A DNA stretch of 64,000 nucleotides. Source: Prochlorococcus sp. AG-449-P16 (GTDB taxonomy: Bacteria > Cyanobacteriota > Cyanobacteriia > PCC-6307 > Cyanobiaceae). Within the stretch, counting starts at the first letter, position 1. Every line of letters begins with the position of its first letter. The stretch is taken from contig QCQN01000002.1 in the NCBI GenBank assembly GCA_003212175.1, positions 1 through 64,000 of the forward strand, given 5' to 3'. Positions 1 through 9,359 of this stretch are shown piece after piece. The notes under the pieces are model-generated. The model was not told where the DNA came from, did not search any database, and saw only the letters and a program-made list of their open reading frames with translations. The position numbers and the translations under genes are program-made.

Positions 1-1497
1 AGTTTTAGAGCAGCCGATTTTAGAATATTAATTGGTTTTCAAGAAGACTTTAAAAACTCTCTTAATAGTGAGGGAAAAGTATCTTTAATTAAATTAGAAA
101 ATAATTATAGATCATCTTCTAATATTCTCAATGCTGCAAACTCTTTAATTGAAAATAATACGGAGAGAATAGAAAAAGTTCTGAGGGCTACTAAAGAAAA
201 AGGAGAACTACTTAAGTTACTTAGCTGTGATGATGAAATTTCGGAAGCAGAAGCGATAACAAATAAACTGAAATCACTTAATAAATCGAATCAAAAACCA
301 ATATGGAAAAATTATGCAATATTGTATAGAACAAGAGCTCAGTCAAGAGTTCTAGAGGAATCTCTAGTGAGGTGGGGGATTCCCTATACAATATTTGGAG
401 GATTACGCTTTTATGACAGAAGAGAAGTTAAGGATGTAATAGCTTATTTAAAAGTTTTGGTAAATTCTGCAGATAACGTAAGTCTTTTACGTATTATCAA
501 TGTTCCAAGAAGAGGGATAGGAAAGACCACTATTCAAAAGCTAAATGATCTTTCAAGTAAGTTAAATATTCCTCTATGGGAAGTTCTCAATGATAAGCCA
601 ACCATTGAAGAAACAATAGGTAGGTCTTCAAAAGGGATAAATAAATTTACCGAGCTTATTAACGATTTACTTTGTTATTTAGAGAACACAGGCCCTGCAC
701 AGCTTCTACAACTAATTTTAGAAAGGAGTGGATATTTGAGTGATTTATTAGCTAGTGGAACAGAGGAATCTGAAGATAGAAGAAATAATTTGCAAGAATT
801 AATCAATGCCGCTACTCAATATGAAGAGGAGTCAGAAAATGGTGATTCAGAGGGCTTTCTTTCAACAGCAGCCTTAACAACTGATAACGATACTAAGAAA
901 AACAATCCCAATTCTGTAACACTTATGACTCTCCACAATAGTAAAGGATTGGAATTTCAAAATGTTTTTATAACTGGTCTGGAACAAGGTCTTTTCCCAA
1001 GCCATAGATCAATTGATACCCCCTCTCTTCTAGAGGAAGAAAGACGATTATGTTACGTTGGTATAACTAGAGCTAAAGAAAGAGTTTTCTTAAGTCATGC
1101 AAGAGAAAGAAGACTATGGGGAGGAATGCGCGAAGCTACAATTCCCTCAATATTTCTCTCAGAAATCCCCGAAGATTTAATAGACGGAGAATTACCACAA
1201 TCTAGCGGTGCCTCAATAAGAAGAGATTGGCATTTAGATCGTTTAACGAGAGTAGATCGAAGCAATTCAAATGAATTTATTAATAAGCCAATAAATGCCG
1301 TAAGAAAATTATATTCCGGTCCCAGTAAAGGAAAAAGTTGGATAGTAGGAGATAAAGTAATTCACTCAAAATTCGGCAAAGGTGAAATTATACATATTTT
1401 TGGGAGTGGAGAAAAGATTTCATTAGCTGTAAAATTTGGCGACAAAGGCAGCAAAATTCTAGACCCAAGATTAGCTCCAATTCGTGCCATAGATTGA
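1..1497 (+). CDS. UvrD/PcrA-family DNA helicase, 3' portion
   Basis: Superfamily 1 3'-5' DNA helicase used in excision repair and in removing blocks to replication. The frame is open from base 1, so the gene starts upstream; the track start at 322 is only the first internal start codon. About 498 residues are visible. They begin just after the Walker B region with an SFRAADFRI stretch, continue through YRTRAQSR (motif IV), TLHNSKGLEFQNVF (motif V) and YVGITRAKE (motif VI), and end in a Tudor-like tail (GDKVIHSKFGKGEI) typical of PcrA/UvrD. The Walker A half lies outside the window. The stop is 4 bases before the cca start, so the two are probably co-transcribed. Very sure of the family; UvrD versus PcrA naming is arbitrary. 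Confidence 0.95.
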   Translation, partial: SFRAADFRILIGFQEDFKNSLNSEGKVSLIKLENNYRSSSNILNAANSLIENNTERIEKVLRATKEKGELLKLLSCDDEISEAEAITNKLKSLNKSNQKPIWKNYAILYRTRAQSRVLEESLVRWGIPYTIFGGLRFYDRREVKDVIAYLKVLVNSADNVSLLRIINVPRRGIGKTTIQKLNDLSSKLNIPLWEVLNDKPTIEETIGRSSKGINKFTELINDLLCYLENTGPAQLLQLILERSGYLSDLLASGTEESEDRRNNLQELINAATQYEEESENGDSEGFLSTAALTTDNDTKKNNPNSVTLMTLHNSKGLEFQNVFITGLEQGLFPSHRSIDTPSLLEEERRLCYVGITRAKERVFLSHARERRLWGGMREATIPSIFLSEIPEDLIDGELPQSSGASIRRDWHLDRLTRVDRSNSNEFINKPINAVRKLYSGPSKGKSWIVGDKVIHSKFGKGEIIHIFGSGEKISLAVKFGDKGSKILDPRLAPIRAID

Positions 1498-1501
1498 TAT
1501 T

Positions 1502-2749
1502 ATGAATGATAATTCCGTTTATATTAAAGAGGAATTAAAGCAAATTCCTTTTAATTTATATAATCTAATTTATAAATATAGTGAATTGAATAATAATACT
1601 AAAGTGGCTTTTGTTGGTGGTTATATAAGGGATTTATTGATTACTAAATTTCATAAAAACAATTTTACCAAGTCAATAGATATTGATTTAGTTATAGAAG
1701 GTTCTGCTCTCTGTTTAGCAAAATTTATAAAGAAAAATATCTCTAATGTTGAGATATGTCTTATTAAAGAATTTAATTTATACAACACTGTGGAACTAAA
1801 TATTAATAACTTAAAAATAGATATTGCCACTGCAAGGAAAGAAATTTATCCTGCACCAGGATTAAATCCTAAGGTAACTAATACTAATATTGAGAAGGAT
1901 CTAATAAGGAGAGATTTTACTATAAATGCAATATTATTCGAGGTTTCAAGGGAAGAAATCTATGATCCATTTGGAGGAATTTCTGATATTAAAGAAAAAA
2001 AATTGAATTTACTTCATGAAAATAGTATTGAAGATGATCCAAGTAGATTAATAAGATGTGCCAAGTATGCCGCAAGGTTAGGTTTTAATATTTCCAATAA
2101 TTCTCTTAAACAATCTCAGCAAACAGTATTAAAATGGCCATGGGAAATTTTTAAGGACCAAGAACATATAATATTCCCACCTGCAATAAGTATAAGAATT
2201 AGGATGGAGTTGTCCGAGATATTTAAGTACGACAATCTTCCCAAAATAATCTCAATCCTTAATCAATGGGAAACTATTTCTATCTTAAATAAAAATATTC
2301 AAGTAGATAATAAATTTTTAAGGGGACTAAGATGGATTAAAAAATTAAATGGAAATTATATTCTTTTCTTATTAAAAGATTCAGAAGATTTTGAGAAAGA
2401 ATGTCAAAGATTTCTAATAAATAATAAAGAAAAAAAAATAATCGAGGATTATTTAACTTTAAGAAAATTATTAATAACAAAGATAAATGAATTTTTAAAA
2501 TTCTCTCCATCCAATTGGACAGAATTTTTAGAGAATAGAAATATCAACGAAGAAACAGTAAAATTACTAATTTGTGATGGGGGTTTATTTTGGCGCCAAT
2601 TGTTTAAATGGTTGTTTGTCTATAAATTTATAAAATCTAAGAAAGATGGAGAATCATTAAAGAAAGAAGGATGGAAACCAGGGAAAGAAATGGGGGAAGA
2701 AATAAAACGATTAAGATATATTGAAATTGATAATTACAGTAAAAATTGA
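1502..2749 (+). CDS. cca: CCA tRNA nucleotidyltransferase / poly(A) polymerase family
   Basis: Adds or repairs the 3'-terminal CCA of tRNAs. The N-terminal nucleotidyltransferase domain shows FVGGYIRDLL (about residues 37-46), the metal-binding DIDLVIEG motif (about 61-68), and RRDFTINAILF (about 136-146), the order seen in class II CCA enzymes. The C-terminal half is a divergent helical tRNA-binding region. Length (415 residues) fits the family. It follows the helicase gene by 4 bases and its stop abuts the stop of the convergent selD fusion. None of the three tRNA genes in this window encodes CCA, consistent with an essential role. A poly(A) polymerase activity cannot be excluded from sequence alone. 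Confidence 0.93.
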   Translation: MNDNSVYIKEELKQIPFNLYNLIYKYSELNNNTKVAFVGGYIRDLLITKFHKNNFTKSIDIDLVIEGSALCLAKFIKKNISNVEICLIKEFNLYNTVELNINNLKIDIATARKEIYPAPGLNPKVTNTNIEKDLIRRDFTINAILFEVSREEIYDPFGGISDIKEKKLNLLHENSIEDDPSRLIRCAKYAARLGFNISNNSLKQSQQTVLKWPWEIFKDQEHIIFPPAISIRIRMELSEIFKYDNLPKIISILNQWETISILNKNIQVDNKFLRGLRWIKKLNGNYILFLLKDSEDFEKECQRFLINNKEKKIIEDYLTLRKLLITKINEFLKFSPSNWTEFLENRNINEETVKLLICDGGLFWRQLFKWLFVYKFIKSKKDGESLKKEGWKPGKEMGEEIKRLRYIEIDNYSKN

Positions 2750-4921
2750 TTACATTTTTACAACTGTTCCGACCTTATACCAATTATCTTTTAGGAGACT
2801 TTCGTATTGAGGATCGCAGCTAATCAATAAAGGTCCACAAGTCTGGGGATCTAATAGCAAGGAGATTTTTTCGCTGAAAGTGTTTTTATCTATTGAATTT
2901 TCTCTTAGAAAAGTAATTATCCTTTCATCAATATTAAATTTAAAAATTTTGTCAAAAATTTCTTTGTTACTATCAAAAAGAGTACTTGAGATACCTTTTC
3001 GTATTAAATCAAATACTCCAGGGTAAGCTTTAAACTCTAATAAATCTAACAATACCTTAATGGGTTCAAGGTTATTTTTTTTCCTAAATAAATTAGATGA
3101 TTCAACCATCTCTTTAAGATGACCAATAAATCCGTAGCCAGTGACATCTGTAGCTGCGTGAACAAATAATTCTCTATATTGATCCTGAAATAAATAAATT
3201 TCATCAATTAAATATTGTTGACTCTTTGTAAGAGTTTGCATTATTTCAAAAGAACTACCTTGCAAATTTGTATTTTGCATTTGACCCGCTAAAAAAATTC
3301 CAACTCCTAGCGGTCTTGACATCATAAGTATATCTCCAATTTGCATGCCAGATTTAAGCCATGGTCTTGAGCCATTTTTAAGAATGCCCTGAACTGTCAA
3401 AGAAATATCGATTCCTAATGAATAAGGTTTAGTAACTATACTTCTTGACTCAAAAGTATGGCCTCCAATTAATTGACCTCCTTGATCTTCTACTGTCGAT
3501 TTAATCCCTTTTAAACATTGGGAAAAAAGATATTTTTGATAATCACTTTTGACCTTTGGTAAAGATAATAAAGCCTGTACAGATGAAACTCTTGCTCCAC
3601 AAGCCCATAAGTCTGAACATGCATGTAATGTAGTAATCTTTGCATTTAGCCAAGGATCACTTAATACTGCAGGAAATCCATCAACACTTTGCAAGATAAT
3701 GTCTTCACCATTTTCATATATTTCAGCAGAATCCTCTGGAGAAGAAGCAAATATGTTTAAGTTAGCATTTTTCAAAGATATATTTAAAACACCTTGTGAA
3801 ACTTTTGCAGCACATCCTCTACAATCATTCATTGAATTCTCTTTTCCCTTTTCGTACATTATTTTTTTTGATAAGCGAAACTGCTTAACAAAGTTTCTAT
3901 CAATATTATTTTTTAAAACCCAAATAAGAAAAGAGGGGCCAAAAACGAAATTATTATAAATAGCAAAAGCCAGTGGTTTTTCCCTTGAATATGAATTCAC
4001 TATTTGTAAGCCTCCCCTTTGAGGAGACCAATCTTTTAAAGAAACACCCTTAATATCTTTTTTTAAATTTCTGGCTAGTGTATTTAAAACTTTTACTGCA
4101 AATATTCCCGAAGGAGGTCTTTTCGCGGAATCAATTATTGCACAATCTCCTGTGGCAAAGATATCTGAAAAATTTTTAACCTTTAAATTTCGATTTGTGA
4201 TTATTCGGCCACTTAAATCTAATTCTAAAAACTTCTTCTGTACCCATAATGGTGATGTATTGCCTGTACATAAAAGAACTTTTCCATAATGGAAATCAAG
4301 CTTTTCAACTAATCCAATATTTGAATTACGTAAACTTCCTAAAATCCTATTATTTATCTTTTGTTGATGACAAAAAAGTTTCAAATTTCTTTTTCTCCAT
4401 CTTTGTCTTAACGCAAATGCAATTTCAATGGCGGCAAGACCACTCCCAACTATTACGAATGGGAGTGCTTCTGCTGAATCATATTTATCTTCATTTTTTA
4501 TTAATTCATAGGCTTTAAAAAAAGGTTTGATTGAAAACGCTTTTTGATTCTTTACAAGACTTTTAAATTCTTCTGGAATTTTTGTTTCACTCCCATAATT
4601 GAGAACTAATTTTGAAAAACCAATTGAGGGACGATTATTAAAAATAATTTTCTTCAAATTAAAATCAATGTCATTTATTTCCTCTTGAATAAAAGAAATT
4701 TTTGCATTTTTAGCTAAAGTTTGAATATCGATTAAACTTTCCTCAAGAGAAATTGATTTTGAAATAGCAGATGGAAACATTGCTGAATAAACTAAATGAG
4801 AATCTCTAGATATGATAGTTATCGGGATCTCTGGCATTAATTTCGGATACATCAACCATTTCCTAATTAAAAGAACGTTTGTATGTCCACCACCAACTAG
4901 CACTAAGTGATTAAAAGTCAT
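2750..4921 (-). CDS. selD: FAD/NAD(P)-dependent oxidoreductase fused to selenide, water dikinase (SelD)
   Basis: Two-domain fusion of 723 residues. The N-terminal ~350 residues are an NDH-2-like pyridine nucleotide-disulfide oxidoreductase: FAD-binding LVLVGGGHT (7-15), NAD-binding VIVGSGLAAIE (156-166) and the second FAD motif IFATGDCA (254-261). From about 364 a complete SelD follows: CRGCAAKV puts the catalytic Cys at 370 and the Lys at 373, matching Cys17/Lys20 of E. coli SelD, with GGHTFESRS, ATDVTGYGFIGHL and LLDPQTCGPLL downstream. SelD makes selenophosphate from selenide and ATP; the flavoprotein part may supply reduced selenium, which is inference. SelD fusions of this kind are known in cyanobacteria. 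No selenocysteine or selenouridine gene is seen in the window. The start codon lies only 10 bases from that of divergent mtnP. Confidence 0.93.
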   Translation of the reverse strand: MTFNHLVLVGGGHTNVLLIRKWLMYPKLMPEIPITIISRDSHLVYSAMFPSAISKSISLEESLIDIQTLAKNAKISFIQEEINDIDFNLKKIIFNNRPSIGFSKLVLNYGSETKIPEEFKSLVKNQKAFSIKPFFKAYELIKNEDKYDSAEALPFVIVGSGLAAIEIAFALRQRWRKRNLKLFCHQQKINNRILGSLRNSNIGLVEKLDFHYGKVLLCTGNTSPLWVQKKFLELDLSGRIITNRNLKVKNFSDIFATGDCAIIDSAKRPPSGIFAVKVLNTLARNLKKDIKGVSLKDWSPQRGGLQIVNSYSREKPLAFAIYNNFVFGPSFLIWVLKNNIDRNFVKQFRLSKKIMYEKGKENSMNDCRGCAAKVSQGVLNISLKNANLNIFASSPEDSAEIYENGEDIILQSVDGFPAVLSDPWLNAKITTLHACSDLWACGARVSSVQALLSLPKVKSDYQKYLFSQCLKGIKSTVEDQGGQLIGGHTFESRSIVTKPYSLGIDISLTVQGILKNGSRPWLKSGMQIGDILMMSRPLGVGIFLAGQMQNTNLQGSSFEIMQTLTKSQQYLIDEIYLFQDQYRELFVHAATDVTGYGFIGHLKEMVESSNLFRKKNNLEPIKVLLDLLEFKAYPGVFDLIRKGISSTLFDSNKEIFDKIFKFNIDERIITFLRENSIDKNTFSEKISLLLDPQTCGPLLISCDPQYESLLKDNWYKVGTVVKM

Positions 4922-4931
4922 TTACTTAAAT

Positions 4932-5828
4932 ATGAAAAAAGAGCATTTACTACCAATTGAAGATTCAAGATTAGGAATAATTGGCGGGAGCGGATTCTAC
5001 TCAATAGATACAATAAAGTGTCTGAGGGAAATTGATATCATTACTCCTTATGGTAAACCCTCCGATTCAATAAAAATTTATAAACTTGGAAATCTAGAAA
5101 TAGCTTTCATTGCCAGGCATGGTAAAACTCACAGATTCAATCCCACTGAAATTCCCTATAAAGCAAATATTTGGGCCTTGCGATCAATTGGCGTCAGATG
5201 GATTATAGCCCCATCAGCAGTGGGGTCTCTTCAAGAGCAAATAAGGCCTCTAGATATAGTTGTTCCTGATCAATTTATAGATAGAACAAAAAATAGACCC
5301 GCAACATTTTTTAATGAAGGAGCTGTAGCTCATGTAACAATGGGCGATCCTTTCTGTACGAATTTATGCAGAATATTGTCTGAGGTCGGTGAAAAAAATA
5401 TCCCTGGAGGCAGACAATTGCACAGGGGAGGTACATATTTAGCCATGGAAGGTCCGGCATTCTCAACTCGAGCAGAATCTAATTTATATAGAAGTTGGGG
5501 TTGTTCAATAATAGGAATGACCAATCACACAGAAGCAAGATTAGCTAAAGAGGCTGAAATAGCTTACTCCTCATTATCTATGGTTACTGATTACGACTGT
5601 TGGCATCAAACCCATCAAGAAGTTTCTGTTGAAATGGTTTTGGATAATCTAAGAACAAATAATGAAGTCGCAAATAAAATAATCTTTGAATTTGGACGAG
5701 TTATTGAAAAAGAAAGACCAAAGAGTAAGTCTCATTTCTCACTAAGAGATGGCTTAATAACACAAAAAGAAAATATCCCTAGCTCAACAAGAGAAAAGCT
5801 AAAGATATTTACTGATTCTTATTGGTAA
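4932..5828 (+). CDS. mtnP: S-methyl-5'-thioadenosine phosphorylase
   Basis: Cleaves methylthioadenosine to adenine and methylthioribose-1-phosphate in methionine salvage. The phosphate-binding N-terminus GIIGGSGFYSI (about 15-25), the ARHGKTHRFNPTEIPYKAN motif, and the substrate-site stretch EGPAFSTRAES followed by GMTNHTEARLAKE are family hallmarks. Length 298 is normal. The ATG at 4932 has little room for an upstream promoter because the selD fusion starts divergently 10 bases away, so its promoter must overlap selD coding sequence. It is convergent with psbJ. A purine nucleoside phosphorylase function is less likely given the MTAP-type motifs. Confidence 0.93.
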   Translation: MKKEHLLPIEDSRLGIIGGSGFYSIDTIKCLREIDIITPYGKPSDSIKIYKLGNLEIAFIARHGKTHRFNPTEIPYKANIWALRSIGVRWIIAPSAVGSLQEQIRPLDIVVPDQFIDRTKNRPATFFNEGAVAHVTMGDPFCTNLCRILSEVGEKNIPGGRQLHRGGTYLAMEGPAFSTRAESNLYRSWGCSIIGMTNHTEARLAKEAEIAYSSLSMVTDYDCWHQTHQEVSVEMVLDNLRTNNEVANKIIFEFGRVIEKERPKSKSHFSLRDGLITQKENIPSSTREKLKIFTDSYW

Positions 5829-5871
5829 TAAACAGAAATATCAATAAGGAGGGTTATAGGTTAGTCATCAA

Positions 5872-6066
5872 CTATGCCGAACCAACACCATTGTAAGATC
5901 CATAGAAAAATATTCCTAATACGAAAATTACAGCTATTCCTCCGGCTGTAGCAACCAACCATAAAGGAAGGGTGCCCTCTGTCCATCGTCTCTCCCATGC
6001 AACGGTAGGTCTACCATCGGGTAATCTATCTGGAATTCTGCCGTCAGGTCCTTTTAATTTACTCAT
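5872..6066 (-). CDS. psbJ: Photosystem II protein J
   Basis: Single-span thylakoid subunit of photosystem II, next to cytochrome b559, involved in PSII assembly and plastoquinone exchange. The 64-residue protein has a soluble N-terminus ([21 protein letters not shown]), then one membrane span ([26 protein letters not shown]), matching the marine cyanobacterial form, which has a longer N-terminus than the ~39-residue plant protein. It is last in the psbE-psbF-psbL-psbJ operon, 9 bases after psbL. Confidence 0.96.
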   Translation of the reverse strand: MSKLKGPDGRIPDRLPDGRPTVAWERRWTEGTLPLWLVATAGGIAVIFVLGIFFYGSYNGVGSA

Positions 6067-6075
6067 AATTAAAAT

Positions 6076-6195
6076 TTAGTTGAAAAAGTAGCTGGAAAAT
6101 AAAATTCCCAATACGAAAACTGATAATAAGCCTAAGTAAAGGCTTGTACGATTAAGTTCTACAGGAACTTTATTTGGATTGTCGTTTACTTGCAT
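6076..6195 (-). CDS. psbL: Photosystem II protein L
   Basis: Absent from the ORF track because it is only 39 codons. Reverse-strand reading from the ATG at 6195 gives [20 protein letters not shown], then a hydrophobic span ending SSYFFN and a TAA stop at 6076-6078. This is the highly conserved PsbL, a single-span subunit at the PSII dimer interface near QA. It sits between psbF (11-base gap) and psbJ (9-base gap) in the standard operon order, which confirms the call. Confidence 0.96.
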   Translation of the reverse strand: MQVNDNPNKVPVELNRTSLYLGLLSVFVLGILFSSYFFN

Positions 6196-6206
6196 GATTG
6201 ATAAAG

Positions 6207-6353
6207 TTAACGTCTAATAAATTGCATAGCCGCTATTGCACCTAAGAAAAACACTGAAGGGATGGCTAATGCATGAACTGCTAGCCATCTAACAGTGAAA
6301 ATTGGATAGACGCGAACTTCAGCCGCTTGCATTGGAGCTTGGGAGTTAGTCAT
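6207..6353 (-). CDS. psbF: Cytochrome b559 beta subunit
   Basis: Absent from the ORF track. Reverse-strand reading from the ATG at 6353 gives 48 residues, beginning [20 protein letters not shown] and ending [10 protein letters not shown]. The single membrane span carries the heme-ligating His in [11 protein letters not shown], which pairs with the His of PsbE to bind the b559 heme. The gene is separated from the psbE stop by one base and precedes psbL. Confidence 0.97.
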   Translation of the reverse strand: MTNSQAPMQAAEVRVYPIFTVRWLAVHALAIPSVFFLGAIAAMQFIRR

Positions 6354-6354
6354 T

Positions 6355-6603
6355 TTATTTTGTTCTTAAATCTAATTGAGACTTAGCATCATATCTTTGC
6401 GTTACCACAGGTGCTTTTGATTCCGATGCTTGGAAGTAACTATCGGGACGAGGAGTTCCGAAAGCATCATAAGCAAGACCTGTATAAACAAAAAGGAAAC
6501 CCGCTATAAAAATAGCTGGAAGTGTTACTGCATGAATAATCCAGTATCTAATACTGGTAATTATTTCAAAGAATGGGCGTTCACCCGTTGAACCTGCGGC
6601 CAT
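6355..6603 (-). CDS. psbE: Cytochrome b559 alpha subunit
   Basis: Core PSII subunit that forms the b559 heme site with PsbF. The sequence starts [20 protein letters not shown] and has the heme His in [20 protein letters not shown], followed by a lumenal tail ([14 protein letters not shown]). The track start at 6609 is a GTG two codons upstream; the ATG at 6603 is preferred because the conserved family N-terminus begins there and gives 82 residues. It is first in psbEFLJ, about 130 bases downstream of ycf48 on the same strand, a gap that could hold a separate promoter. Confidence 0.96.
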   Translation of the reverse strand: MAAGSTGERPFFEIITSIRYWIIHAVTLPAIFIAGFLFVYTGLAYDAFGTPRPDSYFQASESKAPVVTQRYDAKSQLDLRTK

Positions 6604-6732
6604 AATCACAATTAATTACCCTACGATCTTACAAGGTAAAATCATATATTTGCGAAGAAATTAACAGCTTGGTTACAGACAGTTGCTAAATTGATGCAAA
6701 ATTAATGATTTGTTTATTTTTTTGTTGATTTT

Positions 6733-7746
6733 TTATCCATTCCACTTAAGAATATATCCACGTTCACCGAGGATAAATCCTTTTTGATTATCTAAACCTT
6801 TATCAAGAAAAAGAATTTTTATATAATTTGTGGGTAAGGAAGAAGCTAATGGATCTGATAACCATGTTTTACCTTTATCATTACTTACTATCAAAGTACC
6901 GTTGCCGCCACCTGCCCAAATATCACCATTAGGATCCCAAGCCATATCAAGATAATTATATCCGTTCAAGATAGGGATTATAGGTTTTGTCCAACTTTCT
7001 ATATCATCTTTATCTTCGTTGAATCTTATTTCGGCCCCTCGTGATAACATCCACAAATTCCCTTGTGGGTTGAATCCGATACTTTGAACTCTTTTACTAC
7101 TAGCCCGTTGATGAGCCACCCATGTATCACTATTGCTGTCTAAAGTAGAGAAAAAATTACCAAGGCTACTAACACTGACATAATCTCCATCTGAAGTTCT
7201 TCTTAGATCCCTAACTCCCCCTGATCCTGATGCATCCACTACTTTTGCGTTCCATGATTCACCGCTGTCAGATGTTTCATAAATTGCTCCAGCAGTTGTT
7301 GCTAATTCTGCAATTCCATCATCAACAGTAGTTATTAGAAATGGTTGACCAGGAAGTTTGTTACCTAAGGATAATCGTGTCCAATTTTTCCCGGCATCCA
7401 AAGTATGCATAACCAATGATGGTTGACCTATTAACCATCCTTCTTGTCCTTTGAAATCTATATCTAACAATCTAAAATTTTCTTCACTCGGAATATCAAG
7501 AGTACGTTTCTCCCATGTTGCACCACCATCACTAGTTTCCATGATAAGGCGGTTAGAGCCTACAAGAAAACCATTGCTATCATTTATAAAATCAATATCT
7601 AGAGCATTTGCTTGATCTTCAAATTGAATTGTTTCCCATGGGCTACTTTCACTCATTTTTACACCAGTAGAAGAACAACTACTAAGTACAAAACAAAGTA
7701 CTATTGATAAAAGGAGATTTGAGGTGTTGGAAAAAATTTTTTTCAT
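6733..7746 (-). CDS. ycf48: Photosystem II assembly factor Ycf48 (HCF136)
   Basis: Lumenal beta-propeller assembly factor that binds newly made D1 during PSII biogenesis and repair. The N-terminus is a lipoprotein signal: a basic start, hydrophobic [13 protein letters not shown], then a lipobox Cys (SSCSS, about 24). The rest shows repeated BNR/sialidase-like blades such as [33 protein letters not shown] and [11 protein letters not shown]. Length 337 is normal. It lies 9 bases after rubA and upstream of psbEFLJ, the usual cyanobacterial arrangement of PSII assembly genes. Confidence 0.95.
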   Translation of the reverse strand: MKKIFSNTSNLLLSIVLCFVLSSCSSTGVKMSESSPWETIQFEDQANALDIDFINDSNGFLVGSNRLIMETSDGGATWEKRTLDIPSEENFRLLDIDFKGQEGWLIGQPSLVMHTLDAGKNWTRLSLGNKLPGQPFLITTVDDGIAELATTAGAIYETSDSGESWNAKVVDASGSGGVRDLRRTSDGDYVSVSSLGNFFSTLDSNSDTWVAHQRASSKRVQSIGFNPQGNLWMLSRGAEIRFNEDKDDIESWTKPIIPILNGYNYLDMAWDPNGDIWAGGGNGTLIVSNDKGKTWLSDPLASSLPTNYIKILFLDKGLDNQKGFILGERGYILKWNG

Positions 7747-7755
7747 TTTTATATA

Positions 7756-8184
7756 TTAATGCAAAGAGTATAGAGAAAGGAAACATGCTGCTGCAAATGC
7801 CAAACCCCCAAAAATTAAAATATTCTTTTGTCCTGGAGGAAGACTATTAAAACCAAATCCATAAGTTAGATTCTCTTCAAAGCCGCTTGGTTTAGATTTT
7901 GGACCTATGTCTTTATAAAAATTCTTTCCAGCTCTACATACAGGGCATGCGAATGTATTGCCATCTAAAGCTGCAAAAGGTGTATTTTTGGGTATGTCCA
8001 ATTTTTTATTTCCCTCAGACGGATCATAAATGTATCCACAACTTCTACATTCGAATCTATTTTGTTCTAGATTAGAATTAGAGGTTCCAATTTTAATTTC
8101 TGAAGAATTGTCGGAAAGTTCATCTTTCTCGATTTTTTCAACTATCTTGTTTTCCTCAGAGGTTGGTTGAATGTTTTCACTCAC
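7756..8184 (-). CDS. rubA: Membrane-anchored rubredoxin (RubA type)
   Basis: Small iron protein needed for photosystem II assembly in cyanobacteria and chloroplasts. The rubredoxin domain has its four iron-binding cysteines in ECRSCGYIYDP (Cys46, Cys49) and CPVCRAG (Cys80, Cys83). An acidic, probably disordered N-terminal extension of about 40 residues precedes it, and a C-terminal membrane span (ILIFGGLAFAAACFLSLYS) anchors it. The start is GTG. It is first in the rubA-ycf48-psbEFLJ cluster and divergent from ndhC, with 76 bases between the starts. Confidence 0.94.
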   Translation of the reverse strand: MSENIQPTSEENKIVEKIEKDELSDNSSEIKIGTSNSNLEQNRFECRSCGYIYDPSEGNKKLDIPKNTPFAALDGNTFACPVCRAGKNFYKDIGPKSKPSGFEENLTYGFGFNSLPPGQKNILIFGGLAFAAACFLSLYSLH

Positions 8185-8260
8185 GATTTAGGATTAATCT
8201 TTAAGGACTCTAAAAGATTTTGCTTAATTAAGCGAATTTTATCCAAATTAATTTTTCGAA

Positions 8261-8623
8261 ATGTTTCTTTTACCCGGTTATGAATACTTTTTAGGTTTTC
8301 TAATCATTGCTGCTGCTGTTCCAGTCTTAGCCCTAGTTACTAATTTAATAGTTGCACCCAAAGGCAGGAACGGAGAGAGAAAACTAACTTACGAATCAGG
8401 GATGGAACCTATCGGTGGTGCATGGATTCAATTTAATATTAGGTATTACATGTTTGCATTGGTTTTCGTTATATTTGATGTTGAGACGGTTTTTCTTTAT
8501 CCTTGGGCTGTGGCATTCAATAGGTTAGGATTACTTGCCTTTATTGAAGCACTTATTTTTATTGCGATACTTGTTATCGCTCTAGCCTACGCATGGAGGA
8601 AAGGCGCTTTAGAATGGAGCTAA
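8261..8623 (+). CDS. ndhC: NAD(P)H-quinone oxidoreductase subunit 3
   Basis: Membrane subunit of the cyanobacterial NDH-1 complex, used in respiration, cyclic electron flow and CO2 uptake. At 120 residues it shows three membrane spans and the conserved [20 protein letters not shown] loop followed by [12 protein letters not shown], diagnostic of NuoA/NdhC. It begins the ndhC-ndhK-ndhJ operon, ending 4 bases before ndhK. The promoter must lie in the 76-base divergent region shared with rubA. Confidence 0.97.
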   Translation: MFLLPGYEYFLGFLIIAAAVPVLALVTNLIVAPKGRNGERKLTYESGMEPIGGAWIQFNIRYYMFALVFVIFDVETVFLYPWAVAFNRLGLLAFIEALIFIAILVIALAYAWRKGALEWS

Positions 8624-8627
8624 AAAA

Positions 8628-9359
8628 TTGACTCAGCCACTATCCCCAAAAGCAATCAGAGAAATAAGAGAGGGCACATGTAACCCACTCGGTGCCCCTC
8701 AGGTAACCACTGATCTAAGTGAAAATATTATATTGACAAGTTTAGATGATCTACACAATTGGGCCAGATTGAGTAGTCTATGGCCACTTCTTTATGGAAC
8801 AGCATGTTGTTTTATAGAATTTGCGGCTCTCATAGGTTCAAGATTTGATTTTGATAGATTCGGACTAGTTCCAAGGAGTTCTCCTAGACAAGCAGATCTT
8901 TTAATCGTTGCAGGAACGGTAACCATGAAAATGGCTCCAGCACTTGTAAGACTCTATGAACAAATGCCAGAACCAAAGTACGTGATAGCAATGGGGGCTT
9001 GTACCATCACAGGAGGAATGTTTAGCGCAGATTCAACCACTGCCGTCAGAGGTGTTGATAAACTTATTCCAGTTGATCTATATCTTCCAGGATGCCCGCC
9101 CAGACCTGAAGCGATATTTGATGCAGTCATAAAATTAAGAAAAAAGGTAGGGAATGAATCAATCCTTGAGAGATCAAAATCTGAGCAAACTCATAGATAC
9201 TTAACTATTGATCATAAAATGAATCTTGTTTTTTCAGAAAATGATGGCAAATATTTAAAAAATATTTCCGAGAATGCAATTAAACCATCTATCAAAAAAG
9301 AAATTAAAGAAATAAGTGAATCCTCACAGGTTCAAACAAATCTAAAAACAGAAGATTAA
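8628..9359 (+). CDS. ndhK: NAD(P)H-quinone oxidoreductase subunit K
   Basis: Carries iron-sulfur cluster N2 at the quinone end of NDH-1. Cluster cysteines are visible in [23 protein letters not shown] and [12 protein letters not shown]. The start is a TTG at 8628, giving [16 protein letters not shown]; no ATG is available near the conserved N-terminus. The last ~60 residues after the conserved core (KSEQTHRYL onward) are a charged, variable tail. The stop TAA overlaps the ndhJ ATG by one base, implying translational coupling. Confidence 0.97.
   Translation: MTQPLSPKAIREIREGTCNPLGAPQVTTDLSENIILTSLDDLHNWARLSSLWPLLYGTACCFIEFAALIGSRFDFDRFGLVPRSSPRQADLLIVAGTVTMKMAPALVRLYEQMPEPKYVIAMGACTITGGMFSADSTTAVRGVDKLIPVDLYLPGCPPRPEAIFDAVIKLRKKVGNESILERSKSEQTHRYLTIDHKMNLVFSENDGKYLKNISENAIKPSIKKEIKEISESSQVQTNLKTED

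Noticed and set aside
3549-3959. 136-codon plus-strand ORF opposite the selD fusion
   Set aside because: Shadow of the conserved SelD coding sequence on the other strand; no family resemblance.
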